Below, piece by piece: positions 1 through 10,202 of a DNA stretch of 64,000 bases; positions within the stretch are counted from its first letter, which is position 1, and every line of letters begins with the position of its first letter. Both the position numbers and the translations under genes were made by a program. The stretch lies in NCBI GenBank assembly GCA_003013855.2, contig PVNU02000853.1:1550001-1614000 (forward strand), given 5' to 3'. Below the pieces are notes generated by a model. That model was not told where the DNA came from. It searched no databases and saw only the letters and a program-made list of their open reading frames with translations. This DNA comes from Liriodendron chinense (lineage: Eukaryota; Streptophyta; Magnoliopsida; Magnoliales; Magnoliaceae).

Positions 1-125
1 AAACGGACCTCAACGAGTATTGCAAGGACCATGAACAAAAGGAGGACCTAAGGACCAACTTCCAGACTCATCACATACGTCTACAGACCAACTCGATTTA
101 GTCAAAAGATAAAAACGAACTCATC

Positions 126-251
126 AATGATGAATCAGTCCGCACTCGCAACGCCTACATCTCAAATCCAAAAACCTACTACAAATGCGAATCTGAGAGA
201 CACATCGCACGTAAATGCCAACAACCAAATCACCTCTCGTACCTGCACTAG
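126..251 (+). pseudogene. Possible zinc-knuckle relic of a Ty3/Gypsy gag
   Basis: In the frame starting at 126, the codons at 177-218 read as a C-X4-H-X4-C half of a retroviral zinc knuckle (motif KCESERHIARKC), with the first cysteine of the usual C-X2-C replaced by tyrosine. A stop follows at 249. Such knuckles end the gag nucleocapsid of Ty3/Gypsy chromoviruses. Nothing else of gag is recognisable upstream or downstream, so this is a short decayed trace, and a chance match cannot be excluded. Confidence 0.3.
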
Positions 252-632
252 TTTCTCAGTCCAACTTAGGTACCAAATTTTGGGGTGTGACAAACCCTCC
301 CACCATGGGCTTCCGTGGTCAAGATTCTCTCGGGCACCTCATCCTCATGTATGTGTTCCATCCATATTGTTAGTCAATTTTTCCAGCTCATTTTAGGGCA
401 TGAACCCAGAATGAAGGCATATCTAAGGCTCAAGTGGACAACAATATAGAAAACATTGGAGATAATGATGTCTATCGTTGAGAACTTTTCAAAGACAATA
501 ATAATGTTTATTTGTCATCCGATGACCCTACGACGCTCCTAGCTAATGCACGCTCAATCTTTGTTTCACTTTCTATCTTATTCCTTATGGCATTTCGCAA
601 AATCAAGTTAACAAGCGGTCAATTCAAATACA
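252..632. other. No recognisable gene
   Basis: About 380 bases without a supportable reading frame or repeat between two retrotransposon relics. Probably degraded transposon sequence. Confidence 0.4.
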
Positions 633-1690
633 TCAAGTATCTTTTCTTAAGAGAATCATGAAAAGTCGGAGACAAGAGTCATACCTGCATTGGCCTCTTG
701 AGCAAGAAACTTCTGGTAGGCACGATACTTGGCCTTGAAGTGACCTGGCTTTCCACAGTGGCAACATCTTATTCTTACATTTCCCCTTCCCTTTGCTCTT
801 CTTGTGGAAGATTGTCTGCCCTTCAAGGGTTGTTGTTCTTACCCTTCTTCTCAACGTCCCTCCTGCATTTGAGATAATTGGACTTACCATTAGAGGAGCT
901 CTCTGCCAATTGCACTACATGCCCCTTTTGACGTCTCATATTGTTGTCCTAAGAGAGAACTAATTGCGTGTGGAGCTTCTCCTCATCAATTGACCTCCAT
1001 CATATTATAGTTGTCAATGGACTTATAACACGTGCCATTAAGAGGAGGATGGCACTCACAATGGTTTACACATTCGCGTATCCAAATAACTTTAGTTTAC
1101 TGGCTAGATCAAGCATTTTCATGACATGCTCATTGACCGAGATGCCTTCCTTGAATTTCAAGAAGCACAGTTGTCACTTGAGGTGGTTTGGACTCAAGCA
1201 TATTCACTTAGGAATTAAATATATCCTTTAGGTGTAGGTATTATCTCTAGCTTTTATATTGTTCCACATGGAGTTGCAGAGTACATCGGGGATATGGAAG
1301 CCAATATGTACAGTTTGGCTACCTCATTATTCCTTTCCCACTTGGTATATTTAAAAGACATTGCCAGGTGCTCATTATTAAAAGTCATTTTTTCTTAATT
1401 TTTTTTATAAATAAAAAGACAAAAGTTGAGTTAAGTTTGAGCAGTGAAGGCTCAAGAATGACATAAAGTACTCAGTCAACGATGAATAGTAGCTCGAGCT
1501 TCTAAGACAAGTTAATGAAGTTCTTCCTAGTAAACTTTTCAGAGGTAATGATCTCAAAAATTGCATTTAATTTGGATATAGTTGTATGGCCATAAACCTT
1601 AGTTTTAATGTTCTTTTGTCTTTGTGCTAAAAAATGTATTTTTTTAGGCACACATGTAGAGTCTGTTTTGTCATGTATCCAACACAACTA
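633..1690 (-). pseudogene. Decayed Ty1/Copia gag
   Basis: Read on the - strand, fragments in several frames line up in order with a Copia gag (UBN2-type) protein. A start-like block near 1690-1510 contains TSEKFTRKNF, which resembles the usual TSEKFNGKNF entry motif. A mid-gag block near 1190-1110 contains KEGISVNEHVMKMLDL, typical of the helical core. A zinc knuckle near 775-730 reads CCHCGKPGHFKAKY, where the last cysteine of C-X2-C-X4-H-X4-C is tyrosine. Frameshifts and stops separate the blocks, so no protein can be made. No LTRs or pol of this copy are visible, so it is a fragment older than the Copia insertion to its right. Confidence 0.7.
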
Positions 1691-2520
1691 ATGACTCCTA
1701 CCACACGAAGCAATTAAGGGTAACATAATAAATCTACGGGCTAGCTACTATATATTTTCTGAGTGCACCAAGGTTGTATGCCAACCCAACACCCACATAA
1801 AAGTCAGCTCAAAAAGCATCTCTCAACACAAGCTAGCATGTAGCTTAATCATATTCACGAGCTGCAAGACGTCTGTTTGGACTGTCCTGGTGATATTTGT
1901 CGAATGCACACGAAAAGAGTGGGAAAACAATAAAATGTACGTTCATTGCTAAAAGTAAGAAAATTTAATTAATAAAATAGATAGACTTTTGATCTGCCTT
2001 AATTAAGTAATTATGCAACCTTTTCAAAACTTCTTTTTAGACCTCTAATGTCAGCAAGTCTTTTTCATGGACAAAAATGCCCTTGCTCCTCGTTCCTGTT
2101 CTTTTTCTTCTTTCTTTTTTTTTTTCTGAAATAAAAAAAATGAATCATAAAAAAACCTTCAATATCTTATTCTTTTTCTTTAAAAAATAAAAATAAAAAT
2201 ATCAAAGAAATAAAATAATTTATCCACTTCTTTCTTTTTTCCTCTTTTTCTTTTTTTTTTCCCTGAAAAAAACAAATAAATAAAAAAAATACACTTTCAA
2301 TGAATCAAGCTAGGCATGTGAGCCACACTTCTGAGAGAAAAATGTTTTGTCAGAAAAAATATATATATCAATGCTCTTTATTCAAGAAGCACATGTGGCC
2401 CAACACCTGATGAATGGTTTGGATTTCATTTGCCCAAGAATCAGGCTGGTCTACTCTTCATATGGGCCTACCAGATTAGTAGACAATGGTTTAGATCATC
2501 AATCAATGGCCCTAGATGTG
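1691..2520. other. AT-rich intergenic DNA, no gene
   Basis: Holds A- and T-tracts (about 2090-2290) and no credible coding frame. It is the host DNA or older transposon relic into which the Copia element inserted at 2521-2525. Confidence 0.5.
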
Positions 2521-2525
2521 CTAAA
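2521..2525. repeat. TSD CTAAA, left copy (Copia element)
   Basis: CTAAA directly precedes the TG start of the Copia LTR. The same five bases follow the CA end of the far LTR at 28637-28641, as expected for one integration event. Confidence 0.85.
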
Positions 2526-2927
2526 TGTTGGGAAAGCCGGCAGAGGAAGCAGAACACCGAACGCGTGAAGCAATGCGAAATCAAACAAGTAAACAAGATG
2601 CAATCAATCACACACAAGCACTCACCACAAGAGACTCCGAATTTTAAGTGGAAAAACCCCAAAACGGGTAAAAAACCATAGCACAAAGCGATCCACTATG
2701 AATATCAGAAGATTACAGAGATTGACAGCCCACAAGCAAAGAAAAACAGAGAAAACCCCAAGTTCTCTCACACACACACCTCTCCCCTCTTCTTAGTATG
2801 AATAGGAAACCTTGGACACTTTAGGATACTAATCTAAGTCGGATTACAACTCCTTAAATAAGCAAAAATTAGAAATTAGAAACACTTTGCGCAATACTGC
2901 GAGCCGCGCAAGAAACCCGCGCGCACA

Positions 2928-3150
2928 GCCGACCGGTCGCCCGACCGGTCGCACCTCGCACAGAACCAGTCCAGAGAAAATCACGCCGTCCTTGCCTCAC
3001 AGCCGACCGGTCGCCCGACCGATCAGAGCCCCCCTCAGACTGATCGCCTGACCGGTCTAGGGCCACACAAATCTGTCTAAGGGAAGTGCCTCCACGTGCA
3101 TCTGGGTCGTGTCATCAGACTGGTCGCCCGACCGGTCTGAGCACCCGAAA
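2928..3150. promoter_or_regulatory. GACCGGTC palindrome cluster in Copia U3
   Basis: Several exact or near-exact GACCGGTC octamers, mostly in pairs separated by a few bases. They lie upstream of the TATA-like site in the LTR sense (-) orientation. Variants such as ACTGGT fit CpG decay of the ACCGGT core. The 5' LTR carries the cluster at about 28395-28600. An enhancer role is inferred from position only. Confidence 0.5.
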
Positions 3151-3169
3151 CATGCACAAAGTTTGAAGG

Positions 3170-3174
3170 CTACC
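3170..3174. repeat. TSD CTACC, left copy (Tat element)
   Basis: CTACC precedes the Tat LTR start TGTGGACC. The same five bases follow the LTR end at 26549-26553. Removing the element with one TSD copy restores a continuous Copia LTR end. Confidence 0.92.
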
Positions 3175-3641
3175 TGTGGACCCTCGCTGATTTTCCGCGC
3201 TCCCACACGACGACCTTCTCCCTTCCCCTTTCCTTTCGGAAAAGGAGGAGATGAGGATGCATGAGTGCGAAATCGCCGTTTGTGCCACTGGCTTGCCTCG
3301 TTCTCGAGGGCTTCGTTTGGTTGTCGTGTTAAGCTGGATATGTTTAAGTGTGTTTATATAAGACCAGAGTCGCCACTAGCCAGTTACTTCGAATCTACAG
3401 TCGGCTAGACCCTGTAGAAACGTTAGAGAAGGGAATCCGAAGATTCCTTCCTCTAAAATGACTCCTGTTGATCTGCGGCCAGAGATTCAAGGTAAGGGAT
3501 CACGGTTACAGGGTGGGAAGAGGTTAAGCACCCCACACACTGCCCGTACCGAAGTACGGTCTTTACTTCACAGAATCGATCGAATACTTGAAAGTCTAGT
3601 TTAATCCTCGTATATTCTCATGGATGACGTGATGCATGAAT

Positions 3642-3874
3642 GCGGGTCTGAACGTAAGAGTTTCTGATGGGCAGGTTCCAACAACGGGCAAGCCCAGAGC
3701 GTACGCTCGAACTGACAGGTGCTTTATGCGAGATGATGCATGCTGTGTGCTTGAATATTCAAAGTGTTTATAGTGATATGTACGTGAATGCAGGTCTGAA
3801 CAGTAAGAGTTTCTGATGGGCAGGTTCCAACAACGGGCAAGCCCAGAGCATACGCTCGAACTGACAGGTGCTTA
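3642..3874. repeat. Duplicated block of about 85 bp inside the Tat LTR
   Basis: A block containing GGGCAGGTTCCAACAACGGG occurs at about 3642-3725 and again at 3791-3874 with few changes, 149 bp apart. Both copies recur in the other LTR (about 25491-25573 and 25640-25722), so the duplication predates this insertion. It lies downstream of the TATA box in the transcribed part of the LTR. Confidence 0.8.
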
Positions 3875-4220
3875 ATATAAAGACATATGCAGTGTATTTG
3901 ACGAATCAAAGTGCTTGCAGTGAAGCAGGGGGGTTGGAAGAAAAGTAAATGTTGCACTTATGCTAGATGCAAATGAGATGATGCTGGAAAAGAGTAGCTG
4001 GGTGGACGGAGGTGTCGCAAGGATTGGCTTCGAGTGGCTGGATCAAGATTTGGATGGCTTGGGAGGCTTGGACCAGTGGTCAGGCTGGGCTGGACCAGGG
4101 TTAGACTCTCCTCACTCGGGCTCTCCTTGGTGGAAAAATGGGCTAAGGGGTGGATGAGGACTCGGACCTCTCGGGCTGAAATGGACTCAAAGGGATGCTG
4201 TTATGAGAAGAGGCTAGGGG

Positions 4221-4229
4221 TATTTATAG
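4221..4229 (-). promoter_or_regulatory. TATA box of the Tat 3' LTR
   Basis: CTATAAATA on the - strand. The GGCCGCCC inverted repeat sits about 35-60 bases upstream and the TTGACTC array about 110-240 bases upstream. The equivalent site in the 5' LTR is 26070-26078. Confidence 0.6.
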
Positions 4230-4261
4230 CATTGGAGAGTGGCAGCTCTCGTAATTTTTTC

Positions 4262-4286
4262 CGGGCGGCCTGCTATGGGCCGCCCG
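4262..4286. promoter_or_regulatory. GC-rich inverted repeat in Tat U3
   Basis: CGGGCGGCC (4262-4270) and GGCCGCCCG (4278-4286) are perfect inverted repeats around a 7-base spacer. They contain the GCCGCC core of the plant GCC-box bound by ERF factors. The other LTR holds the same structure. GGGCCGCCC recurs in front of the first antisense gene at 8182-8190. Confidence 0.55.
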
Positions 4287-4338
4287 TACGGCCGCTCCTC
4301 GGTTTCCAGCGAGTACGGTCGCTCCCTCGGGGCTGCTA

Positions 4339-4463
4339 TTTGACTCGCTGGTCGACTCAGTGAGTTGACTCAGCGGGTCGACTCGGTGGTTTGACTCGAC
4401 GGGTTGACTCGACGGGTTGACTCAGCGGGTTAACTCAGCGGGTTGACTCAGTGAGTTTGACTT
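4339..4463. promoter_or_regulatory. TTGACTC (W-box-like) tandem array in Tat U3
   Basis: About ten units of roughly 14 bp, most containing TTGACTC or TCGACTC followed by a GCGGG or GACGGG spacer. TTGAC(C/T) is the WRKY W-box core. In the LTR sense (-) the array lies upstream of the TATA box. The array in the 5' LTR (about 26188-26337) is longer by about 27 bp. Confidence 0.55.
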
Positions 4464-4673
4464 TTTTAGGATTTTTTTGACTGACCTTTTTTCTAGGGGG
4501 TTTTTCAGGGTGGTGTTTAGGACTGGGTTGACTGGGTTCAGGCTTGACCTGGGCTATGGAATGGGGCTTACAAGGGAGAGTTTGGCTGAGTTTGGACTTG
4601 GAATTTGGGGGTATGGTCCTCCATTCATCCAGCTATCTCTACCAACAGTGTAGCCGAAGGTGGGGTGTCTACA

Positions 4674-4687
4674 GATGCCCCTCTTTG
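4674..4687 (-). other. Polypurine tract of the Tat element
   Basis: On the - strand the bases directly before the 3' LTR read AAAGAGGGGCATC, a purine run in the position where plus-strand DNA synthesis is primed. Confidence 0.7.
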
Positions 4688-4756
4688 GCAGAGGTTGCGT
4701 GCAACCGAATGCCAAAGCGAGTGGACACCCCACTTCTGACCCGGTCATTCATAGAT

Positions 4757-5670
4757 CATGTTCTGAAATCTTTGCTTGCTTTTGCATCTGTGCCAGTTGA
4801 TCGTCTGGAACTCGATCACTCGCACATACCGCGGGAGTTTGGAGAAAACGTTGCGATTGTCCCTGCATGCGCTGCAACCTGGGTACCCAATCGCAACCCT
4901 TCCATTCCCGATCGGTACTAACATCGGAAAGGTACAGCAGAGCCTCTGCGTCGACAGTCTTACGAGGATGCTGACCCTGAGACTGATTGTGTGATGTTTG
5001 ATGTTTTCCTAGATCACTCCAGGAGTACTTGTTTCGCTTGACTGTCAAAGTGGTTAGACGCCCTGCGTCAGATAGTCTTACGGGATTCTACTACGCCGAC
5101 TTGGACTTAGTCAAGGTACTTCAGGCATCCACGCCTAGGTATGTGCGGGTGGGCTTTTTCCACCCGATCTGCTGGTTTCGATGCTTGGTTTGCAATTCAT
5201 TCTTTCCTTGATTGTGGTCTGGAGTCTTTGTTGTCCTTTGTATCTGAGTCAATTGATTGCCTGGAAATTGATAACTCGCACATACCGCGAGAGTTTGGAG
5301 AAAACGTTGCGATTGTCCCTGCAGTTTGCTGCAACCTGGGTACCCAATCGCAACCCTTCCATTCCCGATCGGTACTAACATCGGAAAGGTACAGCAGAGC
5401 CTCTGCGTCCGCTAGTCTTACGAGGATACTGACCCTGAGACTGATTGTGTGATGTTTGATGTTTTCCCAGATCACTCCAGGATTACTTGTTTCGCTTGAC
5501 TGTCAAAGTGGTTAGACGCCCTGCGTCAGATAGTCTTACGGGATTCTACTACACCGACTTGGACTCAGTCAAGGTACTTCAGGCATCCACGCCTAGGTAT
5601 GTGCGGGTGAACTCTTTCCACCCAACCTGCTGATTTTGATACTTGGGTTACAATTCATCGTTTCCACCTG
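4757..5670. repeat. Tandem duplication, period about 456 bp
   Basis: Two units (about 4757-5215 and 5216-5670). Landmarks such as CGCACATACCGCG (4821 and 5277) and GACGCCCTGCGTCAGATAG recur in order with modest divergence. It lies just inside the 3' LTR in non-coding DNA, a zone of Tat elements known to accumulate tandem repeats. Confidence 0.85.
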
Positions 5671-6580
5671 TTCAAATGGTTTCTGTGACCAAGCCTTTTG
5701 GCTTTCATCTTTTGTATCTTGGCATGTGGTACGACCGCACTGACACTGGAGTTCAGTTCGACCGTACTTTGAGTGCATTGGATCCAATGGTCTCTGGGAA
5801 AACCGCGAGACATCGGATCTTATTTGATTTTTGCGTCGGCTCCTACCCAGAGATATGGAAGATCTCCTGGTGTTTTGGAGGCAGAACGCTCTACTGGAAA
5901 ATATTTTTGGATTTTTGAAAAGATACCCACTCTGGGGAGTGATACTCCGTGGGGTTTTTATTTGCAAAAAGGAATATTTTTTGTCTTTTTGAAATGGAAA
6001 TCTGGTTTGCACGTGCCTCCACTAGGGATGCCTGTGGGGTCTTTGGCTAACCGACTTTTATTTTGAAAGCAGGTAAACGTGATGATTAATGTGATGGATG
6101 CTGATGCATGGAGATGCAGGATGAATGCATGGTTTGGCTCTTTCTCTTTTCAGTTCGATGATTTTGCTTTTGCTATGGGTGCAGAGAATTTTGAGCTTAT
6201 TACTTGTAGGGTTGTGCTTCCCTGGGGATTTTCTTTTTGATATGGAGGTTTGGACAGCGGGTTGGTCAAGATCCCGACCCGTGGTCGATCAGGTCCATCG
6301 TCCCAAGATGCTGTTTCTTTGCTAATGAGAATGTACGAGGATATCATTCAACTTCAAGATGTTCTTCTGGGCATACATGTGATTGAGATGGTGTTTGGTT
6401 GCCCGTTTTGGTCAAGATTCCAATTTGCGGGCGATTGGATCCGTCATCCCATACTGTGAAGTGAGGGAGTTCAAGACTCCTGAATTGTAGTGCTGGGGAT
6501 GCTAATTTTTGTGATTTTTTTGTAAATATGTGGTCCGAGTCTTCAACTGAGTGGTCAGGATAGAGATCGGTTATTGAAAA
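5671..6580. other. Non-coding interior of the Tat element
   Basis: No credible protein similarity. Short frames here do not resemble known domains. Composition is mixed, with T-rich stretches. Confidence 0.5.
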
Positions 6581-6582
6581 TA

Positions 6583-6765
6583 CAGGAAATATTTTTTGTG
6601 ATTTTCGAAATATTTTCTGATGAAAGCAAGAGAAATATTTTTGTGATTTTTGACAATATTTTGATTGAAAGCAAGGGAAATATTTTTGTGATTTTTGACA
6701 ATATTTTGATTTGAAAGTAAAGGAAATATATTTGTGATTTTTGAAAATATTTTGCAATGTTTTTG
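6583..6765. repeat. Short tandem repeat, four units of about 45 bp
   Basis: Four imperfect units, each with GAAATATTT(T)TTGTGATTTT followed by an AATATTTT-GATGAAAGCAAG type tail. AT-rich and not coding. Confidence 0.8.
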
Positions 6766-7340
6766 TATTTTGGTGATTTTTCTGAAATGCAGGGAAAAGT
6801 GTGGAATTTTCATCCACTTCCAGCTTCTACTGCTGGTAAGGCACCCGATCCATTTTACGTCAGCGAGCAAGACGAGTCTCACACAGTTAAGTGCCATAGT
6901 TTTACATCTTCGGATGAGGGGATTTTGAGGGTTTTCAGTCAACACACCCACAAAGTTGCCTGTTCCTCATGTGCAATGCACATAGACCACGTATCGTTCG
7001 ACGGACTCCTTCGGCCACAAGATGAGCCACATCCTCACATTTCCCTTAGTCAATCCAGTTTGGGGTCTTATGTTGCTCACAATTCCGTGAGGGTGAGCTT
7101 CACCTCCCAACAGCCTTAATCCCCTTCATGAGTTTTAGGAACAGGGAACATCCGTCAGATTCAACAGCGACTTCCAAATCAAGGTTGTCTATCACGGTGC
7201 GTTCAACACGAACAGGGTTGCGGAGTTCTGCCCGCCTCAGCCCTTACCTGTTTAAAAGATTCTGGACACCCGTACGATCAAGTGTTAGCCATGTTCGGAA
7301 CAGGTTAGGAAAGAAAGCCCCCGAGAAGTTAATCCCAGTG

Positions 7341-7830
7341 TAGTTTTAGGTCTTCGGACCGTAAATATGTACCTGCTGAAAATACATTCTTTTTTGTGAT
7401 TTTTCGAAAACTATTCCAGGTCATAAAATCTCAATTTTGAACGGTCAGGATTGACACTGGTTTTTATTGGAAATCTCTCAAGATTTTGTTCCCGACGTAG
7501 TTTAAGGTCTTCGGACCATGAAATTGTACAAAAAGGGGCAGATATATATATATATATTCGAAATGATCCAGATCATCAGATCTTGGCCTGAAAGGCTGGG
7601 ATCGATGCTGGTTTTTATTAAAAATCCCTCGGGATCTCGATCCCGACGTAGTTTAAGGTCTTCGGACCAGAAACTGTACATGTGATGTATATATTTTTTG
7701 GTTTTCTGAAAATGTCCGAGATCGTCAGGTCTTGATTCGATCCAAACCGATGTCGGCTTTTATTGAAAATCCCTCAGGATCCTGATCTCGACGTAGTTTA
7801 AGGTCTTCGGACCAAAATCTATACAAGTAA
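7341..7830. repeat. Four tandem units of about 150 bp, each with a UUCG-loop hairpin
   Basis: Units share GTAGTTT(T)AAGGTCTTCGGACC at about 7341, 7498, 7649 and 7794 (spacings 157, 151, 145) and a looser upstream part with GGTTTTTATT and a GATC-rich segment. The dodecamer GGTCTTCGGACC is identical in all four (7349-7360, 7506-7517, 7657-7668, 7802-7813). As + strand RNA it folds into a 4-bp stem closed by C-UUCG-G, an exceptionally stable tetraloop. The rest of each unit is much less conserved. Confidence 0.85.
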
Positions 7831-8181
7831 ACAGTAATCAAGGGCGGAGATTCTTGGGATTCTTCTTGGAATGGTTTGGATCATCTGGTCATGCCTTTGG
7901 ATGGTTGAGATCATTGTTTGACCAAGTCAAATTCTTCTTTCTTTTCTTTGAAAATTCCATGGAACTTTTCCACATCATCAACCCAATTTCTCACCTCATT
8001 TCTCATGAGATGAGATTTTGGTGAGATTTCTTCCTTTTTTCTCACCATTCTCTTCCATCACTTCATTCTTACATGAAGGTACAAGATTCACTTGCAACCA
8101 CCCTTCCCAAGGAGGAGTTCTTCCCAAGGAGAGGAGGTGAGAAGTCACCTCACCTAAGTAGGGGCTAGGACGGCCTCCCAT

Positions 8182-8258
8182 GGGCCGCCCGACCGGTCTC
8201 TGCCTCCTGGTCTCTTCAGTAGGCTGGGTAAAAGGGTGCCCTCCCCTTTTCTATATAA
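8182..8258 (+). promoter_or_regulatory. Candidate promoter of the first antisense PMD gene
   Basis: GGGCCGCCC (8182-8190) runs into GACCGGTC (8191-8198), followed by CTATATAA at 8251-8258 and a CT-rich stretch from about 8288 of the kind often found at plant transcription starts. The GCCGCC core is shared with the element's own U3 hairpin, and GACCGGTC with the LTRs of other families in the window. Placement is inferred; no transcript evidence is available. Confidence 0.45.
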
Positions 8259-10196
8259 CATGGGGCACCCTTGCCCCCTCCATCGTGCAATCTCTCTCTT
8301 CTCTCTCTCATACTCTCTCTTTTTTCAAGTTTTCTCTCTCTTCTTTGGTGGTCCTTTGCTTCTCTCAAGTGGTGGCCCTTAGAGACATTTTGGGACAGCA
8401 AGGTGGTCCCTCTTTGGTGAGTGGTAAAGGTATGAACCACTCCCTTTCTCTTTCTTGTCCTTTTCCTTCTTCATTGTCTCTTCTCATGACTCTTTTCTTT
8501 TTCCATGTAGTTATTCCAAGAAGAGTGAGGGTGGGCCCAAGTGTTTTTGGCCACTTTCTAGATCTCAAGTCCTTTTCAAAGGTGGTGCATGGAGAAGGAC
8601 ATTGCAAGCTTTCCACTTCATTTTTTCTTTCGTCTTTTCACACTCCCCTCATGTGTATGTAAAGGGTGATTTTGCCATGTCATCAAGTGTGCATGGCAAA
8701 ATACTCTATCTTTTTCATGGGAGTTGGGCCTCTCTTCATATGTATCAAATGGGCTCAAAGTGAAGTCATGGCCCTTGGTGTATTTGATGGGCCCAATGCT
8801 TCATTTTGGGCTCCCTCATGTTTTCTTGCCCTTGTCATTTTTCCTCAATGCTCTTCCTTTCTTTTCCATCTTCTTTTCAAGGTTTGGGCCCATGGGCATG
8901 GTAGGGCCCATCTCAAGTTTTGGGCTCATGGGGCTCACTTTAGGTGACCCCATCTTTTTTCACATATGTATGGATCAAGATGACTAGCCCATTCTTCATT
9001 TGGATCTCAAGTGGGCTAGATTTCCTAGTTGGGCCTATATGAACAAGTAGCCCAACTCTTCCATCATTTCTTGATTATGATGTACATCCTTGTATAAGGT
9101 GTAGTGGGCTCCTTGGAGTCTCTATATGTGGATGGGCTTTTGGGTCCTTATTGAAATTTGGATTCCTTTGGACCAATGTGTGCACCACTACACTTTGTCC
9201 ATGTGGGTTTTTTCTTTTCATGCTCTTTTCTTTAATGGATGGAGGACTTGAGTTACTTGACCATCTACAAGTCCCATGAGTGAGTTGTTCCCACAATCTC
9301 ACTAAGTTCAAATGGTTTTCCTTGTGGTAGGAATGTGATTCTCAAGAGTTTCCCTCTAATGCTATCAACCTTAAATGGATGATCCTCAAGTGAGCTATCC
9401 ATACAATCATAGCTCCTTTTCCTTTGGGGCTTGGTGGGTCATCCACCATCATTCTCATGTATGGGTGATTTTTCTTTGAATTTGTGGGAAAGAATGATAC
9501 CCATAAGTTGCCCATTCTTGTCCCATGCTTAGGGACATTTTGGATTTTGATCTTCAAGTGGGCTATGTGTATCATTTTTAGCCATTTATGATGGTCGGGT
9601 GACTCATCAAGCCATGCTCCTTTGTGCTCAAATGGTCTCCCTTTTTGGTGGAGAAATTAGTGCACATAAGTTGCCCAAACTTGCCTTTTCATGGGCATTT
9701 CCAACTTTGATTCTTCATGTGGGCTATGTGCCCTCTTCAATCCATTGGGATGAGGCATTTGGGTTGCTCTTGGGGCCCGTTTTCTTTTCTACCCCCCACT
9801 TGTCCATGCATGTGTGTAAAAAGATGGGAACATCTTAAGTGAGAAACATGGCCTTGGCATGAAAGTGGATCAATCCTTGGCCACATATGGACTTTGGCGA
9901 GGGACTTCTCACATGAAGTGGGATTCTTATCCTTTGTTAATCTCATGGCACTTGAGTGTATTTGTTGTCCAAAATGTGTCCTTAGATGATGGACTTTCTT
10001 GCCTAAGGCATGCCATGCCACCTTCTTTAAGGTGGGCCTTACTTTTTCCAATGGGCCCAACACATATCCTAAGTGACACATGGAGTTGGACTTTAGATTT
10101 TGCATTTGAATGTGAGTCCAATCCCATGGGTTTCTTGGATGATAATTTGGATTTTAATGGGTAAAGGGATAGGGACTTACCTTGTCGAGCATGTAG
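8259..10196 (+). other. Probable leader and 5'-UTR intron of PMD gene 1
   Basis: No protein similarity over about 1.9 kb. A good donor (G/GTGAGTGG, GT at 8417) and an acceptor six bases before the ATG (AG at 10195-10196) would make a 1.8-kb intron in the leader. The interior is rich in GGGCCCAT and TTGGGCTC words. Several short frames are open but look like chance. Confidence 0.35.
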
Positions 10197-10202
10197 GATT
10201 CA

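Larger units (their letters stand above)
2526..3174 (-). repeat. Copia 3' LTR, main part
   Basis: Matches the 5' LTR at 28012-28636 over its whole length with visible substitutions and small indels, so the pair is clearly diverged. On the - strand it contains an AT-rich TATA-like site near 2852-2862 and, upstream of it, a cluster of GACCGGTC palindromes (2928-3150). The last bases of the LTR lie beyond the nested insertion at 26554-26559. Confidence 0.85.
3175..4673 (-). repeat. Tat element 3' LTR
   Basis: 1499 bp, TGTGGACC to GTCTACA. Nearly identical to 25023-26548 apart from scattered substitutions and about 27 bp fewer in the TTGACTC array. In the - strand sense the order is TTGACTC array, GGCCGCCC hairpin, TATA box (4221-4229), a duplicated block of about 85 bp, then a copy of the PBS nonamer (3367-3375). 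Confidence 0.93.

Noticed and set aside
3791..3874. tRNA-like or SINE B-box in the LTR duplication (GGTTCCAAC)
   Set aside because: Does not fit the B-box consensus and no A-box or cloverleaf is formed at the right distance.
4544..5475. Frames of 60-125 codons on both strands near the Tat 3' LTR
   Set aside because: They fall in a 456-bp tandem duplication and translate similarly in both copies by repetition. No domain is recognisable.
8180..8662. 160-codon + strand frame with a Leu/Phe/Ser-rich product
   Set aside because: Low complexity, no domain, follows a CT-rich leader and a likely splice donor. Better explained as leader or intron of PMD gene 1.
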